A DNA stretch of 64,000 nucleotides from an uncultured Elusimicrobiales bacterium (GTDB taxonomy: Bacteria; Elusimicrobiota; Elusimicrobia; Elusimicrobiales; Elusimicrobiaceae). The notes beneath the pieces are model-generated. The model searched no databases and was not told the DNA's origin. It worked only from the letters and a program-made list of their open reading frames with translations. Below are positions 51,613 through 59,265 of the stretch, one piece after another (position 1 is the first letter of the stretch; each line of letters opens with the position of its first letter). The stretch covers positions 153,333 to 217,332 of the forward strand of contig CAKUMH010000001.1 in assembly GCA_934667625.1 (NCBI GenBank), read 5' to 3'. A program made the translations under genes and the position numbers.

Positions 51613-52316
51613 AAATTGATGAAACTCTTGTCCAAAGAAATACAGAACATTTGCGTGCTGTTTATGAAGCTAAAATTAAGGAGTTTCGTAAAAAAATAGA
51701 AGTCTTGCATGATAAATTTAACAAGCGAGCGCAAGATCGTATTTTTAAGACGAGGTACGAGACCACTTTTGGGCTTTTTCTATCGGAATATATTTTTAAG
51801 CTGCCTGTGTGTACGTTGGAATCTTCTATTGATAAAGTTTTGTTGAATGCCCGTAGGTTATGCGAAGCATTTATCACCGTAAAGTACTTTAATCAACAAA
51901 ATGACTTTGAGAAAATGGTGGCATATTGCGATCGGGATAGAATGGAGTATTTGGAGGGTTGTTTAGCCCGAACAGAAGCAGATGAAAAACTATTTTTTGA
52001 ACTGAAAAATATGCCAGATATGAATCAGCCTAATCGGGATGAACTAGCAAAGCTAAAGCAGAAATATGAGGAAAAACCAGCTAAAATGCCTAATATGAAT
52101 ACAATGGCGCAGAGTGTTGGGTTGAAGAAAGAATACGACTATTTTTATAAGTTTTCATCCAAGCTGTTGCATTTTTGTCCATTTAGTTTGAATGGGGACT
52201 CCCATTTTGAGGTACCCGTTCATAAGATAATATTTTTAATGCGAATAGAGCGTTATCTGGAAAAAATCAAAGAAGAATTAGATATCGTTTATCAAAAAAC
52301 TAAACTAACAAACTAA
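51609..52316 (+). CDS. Hypothetical helical protein ending the hsd operon (DUF5677-like)
   Basis: 235 residues, AT-rich, overlapping hsdM by 4 bp. It is mostly helical with charged coiled-coil-like segments at the N-terminus (KIKEFRKKIEVLHDKFNKRA). The segment KKEYDYFYKFSSKLLHFCPF resembles the (D/Y)YxxY..LSxxxH pattern of the DUF5677 family. Function unknown. Tight coupling to hsdM suggests an accessory to the restriction system. Confidence 0.6.
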   Translation: MKIDETLVQRNTEHLRAVYEAKIKEFRKKIEVLHDKFNKRAQDRIFKTRYETTFGLFLSEYIFKLPVCTLESSIDKVLLNARRLCEAFITVKYFNQQNDFEKMVAYCDRDRMEYLEGCLARTEADEKLFFELKNMPDMNQPNRDELAKLKQKYEEKPAKMPNMNTMAQSVGLKKEYDYFYKFSSKLLHFCPFSLNGDSHFEVPVHKIIFLMRIERYLEKIKEELDIVYQKTKLTN

Positions 52317-52342
52317 AAATTAAATTTCGCTAGTTAAATTTT

Positions 52343-52380
52343 GGCCTAAAAGATACTTTTATACTTTTTAGGCCTTTTCT
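52343..52380 (+). terminator. Terminator of the hsd operon
   Basis: GGCCTAAAA (52343-52351) pairs with TTTTAGGCC (52366-52374), followed by TTTTCTTTT. Confidence 0.8.
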
Positions 52381-52437
52381 TTTGCCCGTTTAGGCCCGCT
52401 TGGATTTGTATCTATGTAGTATTTGTTTGCCCTAAAC

Positions 52438-52464
52438 AAAAAATCCCCGACGAGAGTCGGGGAT
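52438..52464 (-). terminator. Terminator of the Gabija-like pair
   Basis: ATCCCCGAC / GTCGGGGAT (52443-52451, 52456-52464) with a GAGA loop is followed on the minus strand by six T. Confidence 0.75.
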
Positions 52465-52524
52465 AAATGGGCCAAAATACAATTAAAAATTCCCGCCGAG
52501 GGTTCGACAGGAAAATTATTGGGG

Positions 52525-52558
52525 TACTGTCTTCAATGCTTTTTATAACTTTTTGCTT
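52525..52558. repeat. Internal module-boundary repeat, left copy
   Basis: 28 of 34 bases match 61713-61746, including the identical block TACTGTCTTCAATG. Each copy lies downstream of a hairpin with an AAAAAATCCC arm. It separates the type I restriction module from the Gabija-like module. Confidence 0.55.
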
Positions 52559-53639
52559 AATTAAATGAGTATTCCTTTAACTCTGGAACATTGACTTGGA
52601 CATCTGTTACAAATGTAACACTATATCTGGCTCTTGTGATTGCTACATATAGTTTTGCACATGATTTCATGATTTTACTTTTATCATTAGATGCTAAATA
52701 ATTATCTATCATTTTGTTCGGTATAATTAAAACCCTATCGTGAGTTTTACCTTTTGCCATGCCGAAATTAATAGTTGGAAGGCCCTGTGCTTTATCTTTT
52801 GACCGTTTATCATAGATTAAAACTAGAGGATGGTATCTTTGATAATAAGTGAGCATCATTTGGGGGCGAATATAAAAAAGACCTAGATGCTCTACTTTCT
52901 TTGTGTTTTTTGAAATAGTGGCAGGTAAATTAGGATAGAAGGAATCTGCGAATTTGCAGATTTCTGCAGAACATCTATGCGATGCTTTTTGCTCTACAAG
53001 GTTTCCCCAGCCTTTCTTTTCCCATTCTTTGAACCATTGATATAGGGAGGTTTTATTTTTATGTTTAGGGGAATGATGTGTCTTGTATGTACTTTGTCTG
53101 CCATCTCCAACAAGGATAATTTCTAGTTTTGACTGTAGAAAGAGTTCAATTAATTCAAAATCATACCCAGATAAATCTTGTGCCTCATCAATAAAAATCT
53201 TACTATAGCATTTTTCTAATCTTTTAATGTAACAATTATTTCCTACACTATTGGAGTTATAGGAAAATTTGGCAATTTTATCGCTGTATATAGCTTGGGT
53301 ATGTTGGTTAAAATAATGTTTCTGTATTTCCGTTGCTTTTGTATATTTCGCTGATATTCCAGCAACAAGTTCCATTTCAGTAATTTTATGGCTAGAATAT
53401 AAATTTTTTTGAAAAGGACGTACCATGTCAGAGAGTAAAAAAGAATACCAAGCCTGAATAGTAATATTAGAGGGGACAAACCCGTTAATTTGTATAAAGA
53501 TATCTTTTATATTTTGGATATTTTCGGTAGTATAGGTTGTGATGAGAATGTTCTCTTCTGGTTCTTGTAAAGCCTTTTTAACTAAGGTAGTTGTCTTGCC
53601 ACTTCCTGCGGCAGCAAAAATAAAAGTATTAGATGTCAT
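52557..53639 (-). CDS. UvrD/SF1-like helicase, Gabija GajB-like
   Basis: 360 residues with the SF1 motif set: Walker A AAAGSGKTTTL, motif II FIDEAQDLSGYD, motif IV-like ASHRCSAEI, and C-terminal VAITRARYSVTF. It is shorter than typical GajB (about 490 residues) because the insertion domains are reduced. The start overlaps the upstream OLD gene stop by 11 bp. The arrangement OLD nuclease then UvrD-like helicase is that of the Gabija anti-phage system, in which nucleotide depletion or phage products activate DNA cleavage. Confidence 0.8.
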   Translation of the reverse strand: MTSNTFIFAAAGSGKTTTLVKKALQEPEENILITTYTTENIQNIKDIFIQINGFVPSNITIQAWYSFLLSDMVRPFQKNLYSSHKITEMELVAGISAKYTKATEIQKHYFNQHTQAIYSDKIAKFSYNSNSVGNNCYIKRLEKCYSKIFIDEAQDLSGYDFELIELFLQSKLEIILVGDGRQSTYKTHHSPKHKNKTSLYQWFKEWEKKGWGNLVEQKASHRCSAEICKFADSFYPNLPATISKNTKKVEHLGLFYIRPQMMLTYYQRYHPLVLIYDKRSKDKAQGLPTINFGMAKGKTHDRVLIIPNKMIDNYLASNDKSKIMKSCAKLYVAITRARYSVTFVTDVQVNVPELKEYSFN

Positions 53640-55239
53640 TTACGGCCTCTTGAATATAGTCGGGTATGTTAAATTCAATCTTAGTATCAAATAGTTGTAA
53701 TGCGCATTTTGTTTTGTTTTTAAGCATATATTGTAATAGGCTTTCTTTTGTCGCATCATTTCTATTTAAAATCTGGTTTATAACACTCAGCTCGTTGCAA
53801 GCGAGTAAACAAGGTTCTAAAGTATTATTTTTGGGGTTTTTATGATAATAAATCTTGATATTGGAGTCTTTGTTACCTAGGTATTCTTCATATTTTTTTT
53901 CTAAGGCAGAAATATCTCCGTCATTGTCAGTAACAACAGAAACGCTTTTATTTAGCAACCGTGCGATTTCTAAAAATCGTTTAAAGGCCAAGGATACAGA
54001 CATAACGTCAACTCCCCGTTCTATTGGGTAGTATTTATGTTGTTGATAACAAGCTTTTTGAACGATTAATTCATCTGACGCGCCTTCAACTAGAATTATT
54101 TTATTGGTTAGTGCTAACCTCAGCGTATCAAATCCGGGAAGTTTCCTAAAAAAATCTTTTGTTTGTGAAGATAAAGTAGACATTAAAACAACATTATCCC
54201 CATTTAGCAAGATTGTATTTTCTAAACCAATACTATTCATAATAAAAGAACTATGTGTACTGATAAAGAGCTGATTGCTAGTACAGTTGTTAACAATGTG
54301 ATGTACCAGTTTATTCATGTTGCTAAAGGAAAGATTGGTTTCTGGTTCTTCTAATAAGATAATATGATTTTCTTCTTTGCATTCTTGAACTACTAATTTT
54401 GTTTTAACAGCGTTTTGTTCTCCTTTCCCAATATATTTAAATGGAATATCATCTAGGTAAAATGTAAGATTGGTTTCCCAAGTATTTTTATTGGAAACAT
54501 CTACTGAAACACTTAAATCTTTGTCTGTAATATCTGCACTAGATGTCTGCAAAGTAGAGTTAATTTTTCTAATCGCTTCTTCTGTTGAAAAAGATTCTTT
54601 AAGGGTTCTATAAGTCAAGTTTAAACGCGCCGTTTCTTCCTTTGATAGCGAGGTAGAAAGAATATCATATAAATGTTTATCTTGAGTATTGTTATAACGA
54701 GATTCTGTGCAGTTTAAAAATGTGCTTTTAAAAGGAAGGGAATTTGTTTTTAAAGGGTTATAGGCAAATGACGACCAATCATAAGTATAAAATTCTGTGG
54801 GAATGGTTTTAACCTTGGCAGGCTCTTTGATATATTCTTGATATTGTCGGTTATATTGACTATCAAAATGTATACGCAAAAATAATCCTGCACAATTCTC
54901 AGAACATGAATTATTTGTTCCAATGAAGCGATTGAGTTCTTGATTTTCACTAGGATAAAAATAAGCTTCAATTAGGATTTCTGGTAAAGGAGCATTTTTA
55001 TCGGTTTGTAATTGATTAATGTATTCAGTTGTAATCTCTTTATTAAATAGATAAGGCGAGATATTAAACTTAATAGACTGATAATTAATTTGAGCAGATA
55101 GAACTAGCTGTATTGCTTCTAATAAAGTAGTTTTTCCTGCCTCATTATTCCCTATAATTATATTAATGTTTCGTTTAAATTCTAAGTTTAGATCTCTAAA
55201 AATTTTGTAATTTCGGATGATTATTTTTTGAATTTTCAT
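53629..55239 (-). CDS. OLD-family ATPase with TOPRIM nuclease, Gabija GajA-like
   Basis: 536 residues. An ABC-type ATPase opens the protein (KIIIRNYKIFRDLNLEF, Walker A GNNEAGKTTLL) and closes with the signature and Walker B (LLEEPETNLSF, H loop ISTHSS). A TOPRIM domain follows (ILVEGASDELIVQ, VVTDNDGD), giving the metal-dependent nicking activity of GajA. The order and length agree with GajA. It is AT-rich and on the minus strand, first of a two-gene operon. Confidence 0.85.
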   Translation of the reverse strand: MKIQKIIIRNYKIFRDLNLEFKRNINIIIGNNEAGKTTLLEAIQLVLSAQINYQSIKFNISPYLFNKEITTEYINQLQTDKNAPLPEILIEAYFYPSENQELNRFIGTNNSCSENCAGLFLRIHFDSQYNRQYQEYIKEPAKVKTIPTEFYTYDWSSFAYNPLKTNSLPFKSTFLNCTESRYNNTQDKHLYDILSTSLSKEETARLNLTYRTLKESFSTEEAIRKINSTLQTSSADITDKDLSVSVDVSNKNTWETNLTFYLDDIPFKYIGKGEQNAVKTKLVVQECKEENHIILLEEPETNLSFSNMNKLVHHIVNNCTSNQLFISTHSSFIMNSIGLENTILLNGDNVVLMSTLSSQTKDFFRKLPGFDTLRLALTNKIILVEGASDELIVQKACYQQHKYYPIERGVDVMSVSLAFKRFLEIARLLNKSVSVVTDNDGDISALEKKYEEYLGNKDSNIKIYYHKNPKNNTLEPCLLACNELSVINQILNRNDATKESLLQYMLKNKTKCALQLFDTKIEFNIPDYIQEAVNDI

Positions 55240-55550
55240 ATGTGTTTAATTTTTTAAATAGTATGTTTATTAAAACAATATATAATAAATATATTATATC
55301 TTTAATGAGGTGAGTTTCTTTTTACTGTTGGGAATCTTTTATTTTTATCAATAGTATCTTATAGATAAAAATTATATTTTCCCTATACAAATCAAAATAT
55401 ATCTAAAAATTCCTTGAACAGGACATTTTTGCCTATTTTAGAGTACAAATTATAGATAATAGCCTGACTACACAGATTTGCGTGAACTGTTCTAAAAATA
55501 TTATGATTACACTTTGAAGTTTAAATCTTGTGTTATACATTTTAAACTGT
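55240..55550. other. 311-bp AT-rich intergenic region with no gene seen
   Basis: Between the Gabija-like operon and the ADP-ribosylglycohydrolase. It must hold the promoter of the OLD gene. A stretch at 55426-55466 loosely recalls the start of the structured element at 56661 but is too diverged to count as a copy. Confidence 0.5.
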
Positions 55551-56579
55551 TCATTTTGCCAATTCTCTCGCATATTTAGAGATTAAGTCTTTTAGTTCCA
55601 AGGGTTCAATGTATTTTGGTGGAATCGCTCCACACCCTAAATATATCCCCAAAATTTGTCCAGTTATACTACCAGCGGAATCGCTATCGCCGGAGTGGTT
55701 CACAGCAGTTAGGACTCCTTTCTCAAAGTTGTTGCTGTATTTAAGGGCACAGTAGATGGCAATGGCCAATGTTTCTTCTGCCACCCAACCTTGCCCGAGT
55801 TCATTTAAGGCTTTTAATGGTGGAACACTCATTTCGGCGAAAATTTGAGCTTGTGTAATTAAGGAAAGCAATTTGTTTAAATTTTCAGACATGGGGAAAA
55901 CGGATAATAAAGATGGACCCAGTGTGCTTACGGCTTTTTGGAGAGGAGTCCCGTTTAATAATTCTAAAAGCAGAAAAATAAGAGCCGCAGGGGGTATATA
56001 CCCTAATTCGTGTCCGTGTGTAATGGCGGCAGTTTTGGCTCCCAATAAGGCAGTTTGAGCAGGGGATATGTTCTGTCCGTATAAGGCTAAAGCGAGTGGA
56101 GCCACTCGCATTATTCCGCCACAGCCCTTGCTATCATTGAGAGGTTTTTCTATCGTTCCCATTTGTTTTCCGTGCAGGGATTCTAAACAAGTAATCCCGG
56201 GTGCACGGCGGGCGAATAAATCGGGAATATGGATAAGATTTGAATAAGTAGGAATATCTGTTGGAATAGGATAATCGGTACTTTGTGTGAGTTCCCAATC
56301 CTTGTAGCAATGAAAAATATAAGGGATTAGGATTGCTTCATTATACCACTGGTTGGGAAATTTCCTTTTGGCACAAACAATAGCGTCTGCTGTAAATAAA
56401 GTCATTTGAGTATCGTCCGATATCTGGGCAATTCCATCAACAAGTATATAATCGCTCAGTCCTGTTGGGCCATATTTATGAAAAATACTTTCTTCTGACA
56501 TAAACTCTATAGGATACCCTAATGCATCTCCAACGGCACCACCTATTAAACACCCTTTAATTTTGTCCAAAATATTCAT
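55551..56579 (-). CDS. ADP-ribosylglycohydrolase (DraG/ARH family)
   Basis: 342 residues. Removes ADP-ribose from proteins or nucleic acids. The two metal-binding motifs are intact: SDDTQMTLFTADAI near the N-terminus and HSGDSDSAGSITGQILG near the C-terminus, with GGAVGDALGYPIEF at the start. A ribosome site (AAGGAAC) precedes ATG 56577-56579. It stands alone between defence operons. No ADP-ribosyltransferase is seen in the window, so its substrate is unknown; countering phage ADP-ribosylation or acting as a toxin antidote are possible. Confidence 0.9.
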   Translation of the reverse strand: MNILDKIKGCLIGGAVGDALGYPIEFMSEESIFHKYGPTGLSDYILVDGIAQISDDTQMTLFTADAIVCAKRKFPNQWYNEAILIPYIFHCYKDWELTQSTDYPIPTDIPTYSNLIHIPDLFARRAPGITCLESLHGKQMGTIEKPLNDSKGCGGIMRVAPLALALYGQNISPAQTALLGAKTAAITHGHELGYIPPAALIFLLLELLNGTPLQKAVSTLGPSLLSVFPMSENLNKLLSLITQAQIFAEMSVPPLKALNELGQGWVAEETLAIAIYCALKYSNNFEKGVLTAVNHSGDSDSAGSITGQILGIYLGCGAIPPKYIEPLELKDLISKYARELAK

Positions 56580-56660
56580 AAATAGTTCCTTTCTGGTTCT
56601 TGCATAAAGCTATAAACACCTTTAAAAGATATAAAATTCCGAGGCAAGACACAATATGAT

Positions 56661-56846
56661 AATTTCCCCCTATTTGAGGGCTAAAATGGTATATTATTTA
56701 TAGTAAAAGTATATGTTTATATTTGCTTTTTACTTTGTTTTTATTTATTCGTAAATAAGGAGAATTTTGGCAGTTTCCTAAGCCGTTTTGTGGCTTAGAT
56801 ACAATTTCAATCTGTTTTTGGAATCCTATGAGGAATAGGATGCACT
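56661..56846 (+). repeat. Direct repeat copy 1, upstream of the C5 methyltransferase
   Basis: Matches 63786-63968 in the same orientation. Bases 56681-56773 are identical to 63805-63897 (93 of 93). Beyond that, sequence diverges but stems are conserved. It contains AT-rich promoter-like sequence and an ORF of 13 codons (56713-56754, hydrophobic: MFIFAFYFVFIYS) present in both copies. Confidence 0.9.
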
Positions 56847-57095
56847 AACGTAAGTTAGTACAATTGAGCTCCAAAAACAGTCGTTTTAGGCACAAGATAA
56901 TTGGGACTAATTACCCCAATTGTTTTGTGCCGAGTATTCTTTGCCCGGTTAATTTTATATTAGCACGGGCAAAGAATCACGGCTGTTATAGAAGAGCGCG
57001 CTCAATTGTCTCGGATATGACAGCCGTTTCTATGTCTTTCTATCATCCTGGCTCATAAAGGTTCCTAAAAGTTATTCTGGAGAACCAACATGAGC
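56774..57095 (+). ncRNA. Highly structured leader/noncoding element upstream of the C5 methyltransferase
   Basis: Series of hairpins: CTAAGCC/GGCTTAG (56778-56798); a long stem CTGTTTTTGGA/TCCAAAAACAG (56812-56822, 56870-56880) enclosing two hairpins (56823-56841 and 56844-56859, the latter with a GTAA loop); GGCACAA/TTGTGCC (56889-56931) with an inner 7-bp stem; the 12-bp stem ATTCTTTGCCCG (56936-56977); ACGGCTGT/ACAGCCGT (56979-57027). A last hairpin pairs GCTCA (57051-57055) with TGAGC (57091-57095), enclosing the start codon, with an inner GGTTC/GAACC. Compensatory differences in copy 2 support the fold. It is not recognised as a known RNA family. The function is probably control of the methyltransferase or an independent RNA; a folded-DNA role is possible. 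Confidence 0.65.
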
Positions 57096-58196
57096 AAAAA
57101 GACCTCACCAAATAAACCTACTATTGTTTCTATCTTTTCCGGTTGTGGCGGACTAGATTACGGATTCCATGAAGAAGGATATCAAACCGTTTGGGCTAAT
57201 GATTTTTCAGAATGGGCCAGTCTTTCTTATAAAGAGAACTTTGGTGATGTAATTCATTGCGCAGATATTACAAAAATTAACCCTTTTACAGATAAAACAA
57301 TCCCAGAATGTGATATCGTGTTGGGAGGCTTTCCTTGCCAAGATTTCTCAATAATTTGGAAACAACCAGGATTAAACGGAAAAAGAGGTGGTCTGTACCG
57401 GCATTTTCTAGAATTTGTATCTGCTAAAAGACCTAAAGCCTTTGTTGCGGAAAATGTAAAAGGCCTTTTAACTGCTAACAAACATAAAGCGATAGAAACC
57501 ATTATTAAAGATTTTGAAAGTATTGCACCCGGATATATTGTAAAGCCTCATTTATACAATTTTGCTGAATATGGTGTGCCACAATTCCGGGAAAGAGTAC
57601 TAATAGTGGGTATCCGCTGCGATACGGGCTTTGATTTTAAGCACCCCAAACCGACACATGGCCCACAGGCTAAAAAGCCGTATGTTACAGCCGGAGAAGC
57701 CTTAAAAGGAGTAGAAAAAGCTCAGTTTAATAATGAGAAGATAAATTGTTTGGATAAAACGCGCAGAATGTTAGAACTTATCCCTGAAGGTGGAAATTTT
57801 ACAGATATTCCTAAAGATAGCCCTTTGTATGTTAAGGGAATGATAAGCCACGTTTACCGACGCATAAAATTGGATGAACCGGCAAAAACTATTATTGCTG
57901 CCGGTGGTGGCGGAACTTGGGGATATCACTATCCAGAACCCCGGCCACTTACAAACCGCGAACGCGCCAGATTGCAGTCTTTTCCTGATTCTTTCCGGTT
58001 TGTTGGAAATATTACAGAAGTACGTCGTCAGATAGGAAATGCCGTGCCACCTCAAGGAGTACGTGCTATTGCTAAGAGATTAAAGCCTTTGTTCTCTGGC
58101 GAGTATACCCCTATTGATTTGATTCCTTTGTATAAAAAACTTCAAAAAATGAGCGTAAAGGAACGCTTGGAATATGTAAGCGCAGAAATGGAGTAA
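57090..58196 (+). CDS. C5-cytosine DNA methyltransferase (type II)
   Basis: 368 residues with the ordered motifs of m5C methyltransferases: motif I SIFSGCGGLDYGFHEEG, motif IV GGFPCQDFS with the catalytic Cys, motif VI VAENVKGLLT, motif VIII QFRERVLIVG, and C-terminal motifs IX and X (RERARLQSFP, QIGNAVPPQ). It protects host DNA from the adjacent NgoFVII-like nuclease. Its ATG and ribosome site lie in a hairpin of the structured leader. The following gene starts 4 bp after its stop. Confidence 0.95.
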   Translation: MSKKTSPNKPTIVSIFSGCGGLDYGFHEEGYQTVWANDFSEWASLSYKENFGDVIHCADITKINPFTDKTIPECDIVLGGFPCQDFSIIWKQPGLNGKRGGLYRHFLEFVSAKRPKAFVAENVKGLLTANKHKAIETIIKDFESIAPGYIVKPHLYNFAEYGVPQFRERVLIVGIRCDTGFDFKHPKPTHGPQAKKPYVTAGEALKGVEKAQFNNEKINCLDKTRRMLELIPEGGNFTDIPKDSPLYVKGMISHVYRRIKLDEPAKTIIAAGGGGTWGYHYPEPRPLTNRERARLQSFPDSFRFVGNITEVRRQIGNAVPPQGVRAIAKRLKPLFSGEYTPIDLIPLYKKLQKMSVKERLEYVSAEME

Positions 58197-58200
58197 ATCT

Positions 58201-59265
58201 ATGGATTTTTTGTTTTCCAATCTTTTGCCTTTTAAAACCCAGCAAAAAACATTTGCTGAAATCTTCTTTAATCTGCTGCCAGAGGCAGACCGTTTGGATA
58301 TTGCAGTGGGATTTATTACTGCAGATTCTTTGGTGGAATTACAACAGATTGTCGCAGCCAATAAGGTTGAACAATTAAACCTGATTATAGGAATGTATTC
58401 TTGCGGTGGGTTATTTACAGAAATGGAATACAAAGCAGCAATCCGTTTAAACGAGTTTTTACAAACTAATAATCAAGGTAAGGTTAATCTGGTAACTCCA
58501 TTTCGTTTTCATGGCAAGTTGTATTCGTATTGGAAAAATCAACAGCCCATTGCAGGAATTATAGGTTCTAATAATTTGGGAGGCATAGTACAAGACGCTA
58601 GCCGTATTTATGAGGCCTCTGTGCTTACTAAAGACCCTAAGGACGTGCAGGAACTTGCTGGGTTTATAAGCAATTTGGACGCATATACCCAAAATATCAA
58701 AGATTTATCTATTAATAATTTTAAAAATGAGAACCCTTTGTTGGAAGGTCAAGAATTTGTTGAAAAAGTACCTTCCCAAACATTACATGATATTAGTAAT
58801 AATTTGAGTTCAATCCGTTTTAAAATTCCAATCAAGACCTATGAAGATGCGCCAAAAAGCAATCTTAATGCCTTTTTTGGCAAAGGCAGGGAGGATAAGC
58901 GAGGATTAGTGCGACCACGACATTGGTATGAAGTGGAATTAATTGTTCCAAAAAAAATTACCCAACAAAAAGGATATCCTCAGAGCAACTCCGAGGAGGC
59001 ATTATTTACCGCAATTACGGATGACGGTTGGAAATTTAAATGTAAGATAAGTGGCGATTACAGTAAGAATTTCCGATCAGAAGGAGATTTAACGATTTTG
59101 GGAAAATGGTTGAAAGGCCGTTTAGAGCAAGCTCGTTTATTGGAAGTAGGAAAGCCTGTAACTTCTTCTATTCTTGCAGAATATGGGCGAAGAAATTTTG
59201 AGTTAATTAAAACAAAGGAACCCGGAGTCTGGTTTTTAGATTTTAAAGGGAGAACAGGCAAATGA
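58201..59265 (+). CDS. NgoFVII-family restriction endonuclease (phospholipase-D type)
   Basis: 354 residues. A PLD-type active-site motif FHGKLYSYWK (HxK) is followed by GIIGSNNLGG, as in NgoFVII/BfiI-related restriction enzymes that cut DNA without metal ions. The first part (DIAVGFITADSLVELQ) has the related fold start. The C-terminal part of about 100 residues probably recognises DNA. It overlaps the Z1 gene by 4 bp and forms with the methyltransferase a type II restriction-modification unit. Confidence 0.85.
   Translation: MDFLFSNLLPFKTQQKTFAEIFFNLLPEADRLDIAVGFITADSLVELQQIVAANKVEQLNLIIGMYSCGGLFTEMEYKAAIRLNEFLQTNNQGKVNLVTPFRFHGKLYSYWKNQQPIAGIIGSNNLGGIVQDASRIYEASVLTKDPKDVQELAGFISNLDAYTQNIKDLSINNFKNENPLLEGQEFVEKVPSQTLHDISNNLSSIRFKIPIKTYEDAPKSNLNAFFGKGREDKRGLVRPRHWYEVELIVPKKITQQKGYPQSNSEEALFTAITDDGWKFKCKISGDYSKNFRSEGDLTILGKWLKGRLEQARLLEVGKPVTSSILAEYGRRNFELIKTKEPGVWFLDFKGRTGK

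Noticed and set aside
41741..52892. Exact 17-base match AAAAGACCTAGATGCTC between the region upstream of 41664 and the GajB-like gene (52876-52892)
   Set aside because: One such match is within what chance allows in a 64-kb window, and the second site lies inside a coding region.
55426..55466. Possible third copy of the structured element upstream of the OLD gene
   Set aside because: Only a few short words agree (CTATTTT, ATAATAG); no hairpins corresponding to the element follow.
56774..57089. T-box or other amino-acid riboswitch as explanation of the structured leader
   Set aside because: No T-box sequence, specifier or terminator/antiterminator pair is visible, and the gene downstream is a DNA methyltransferase.
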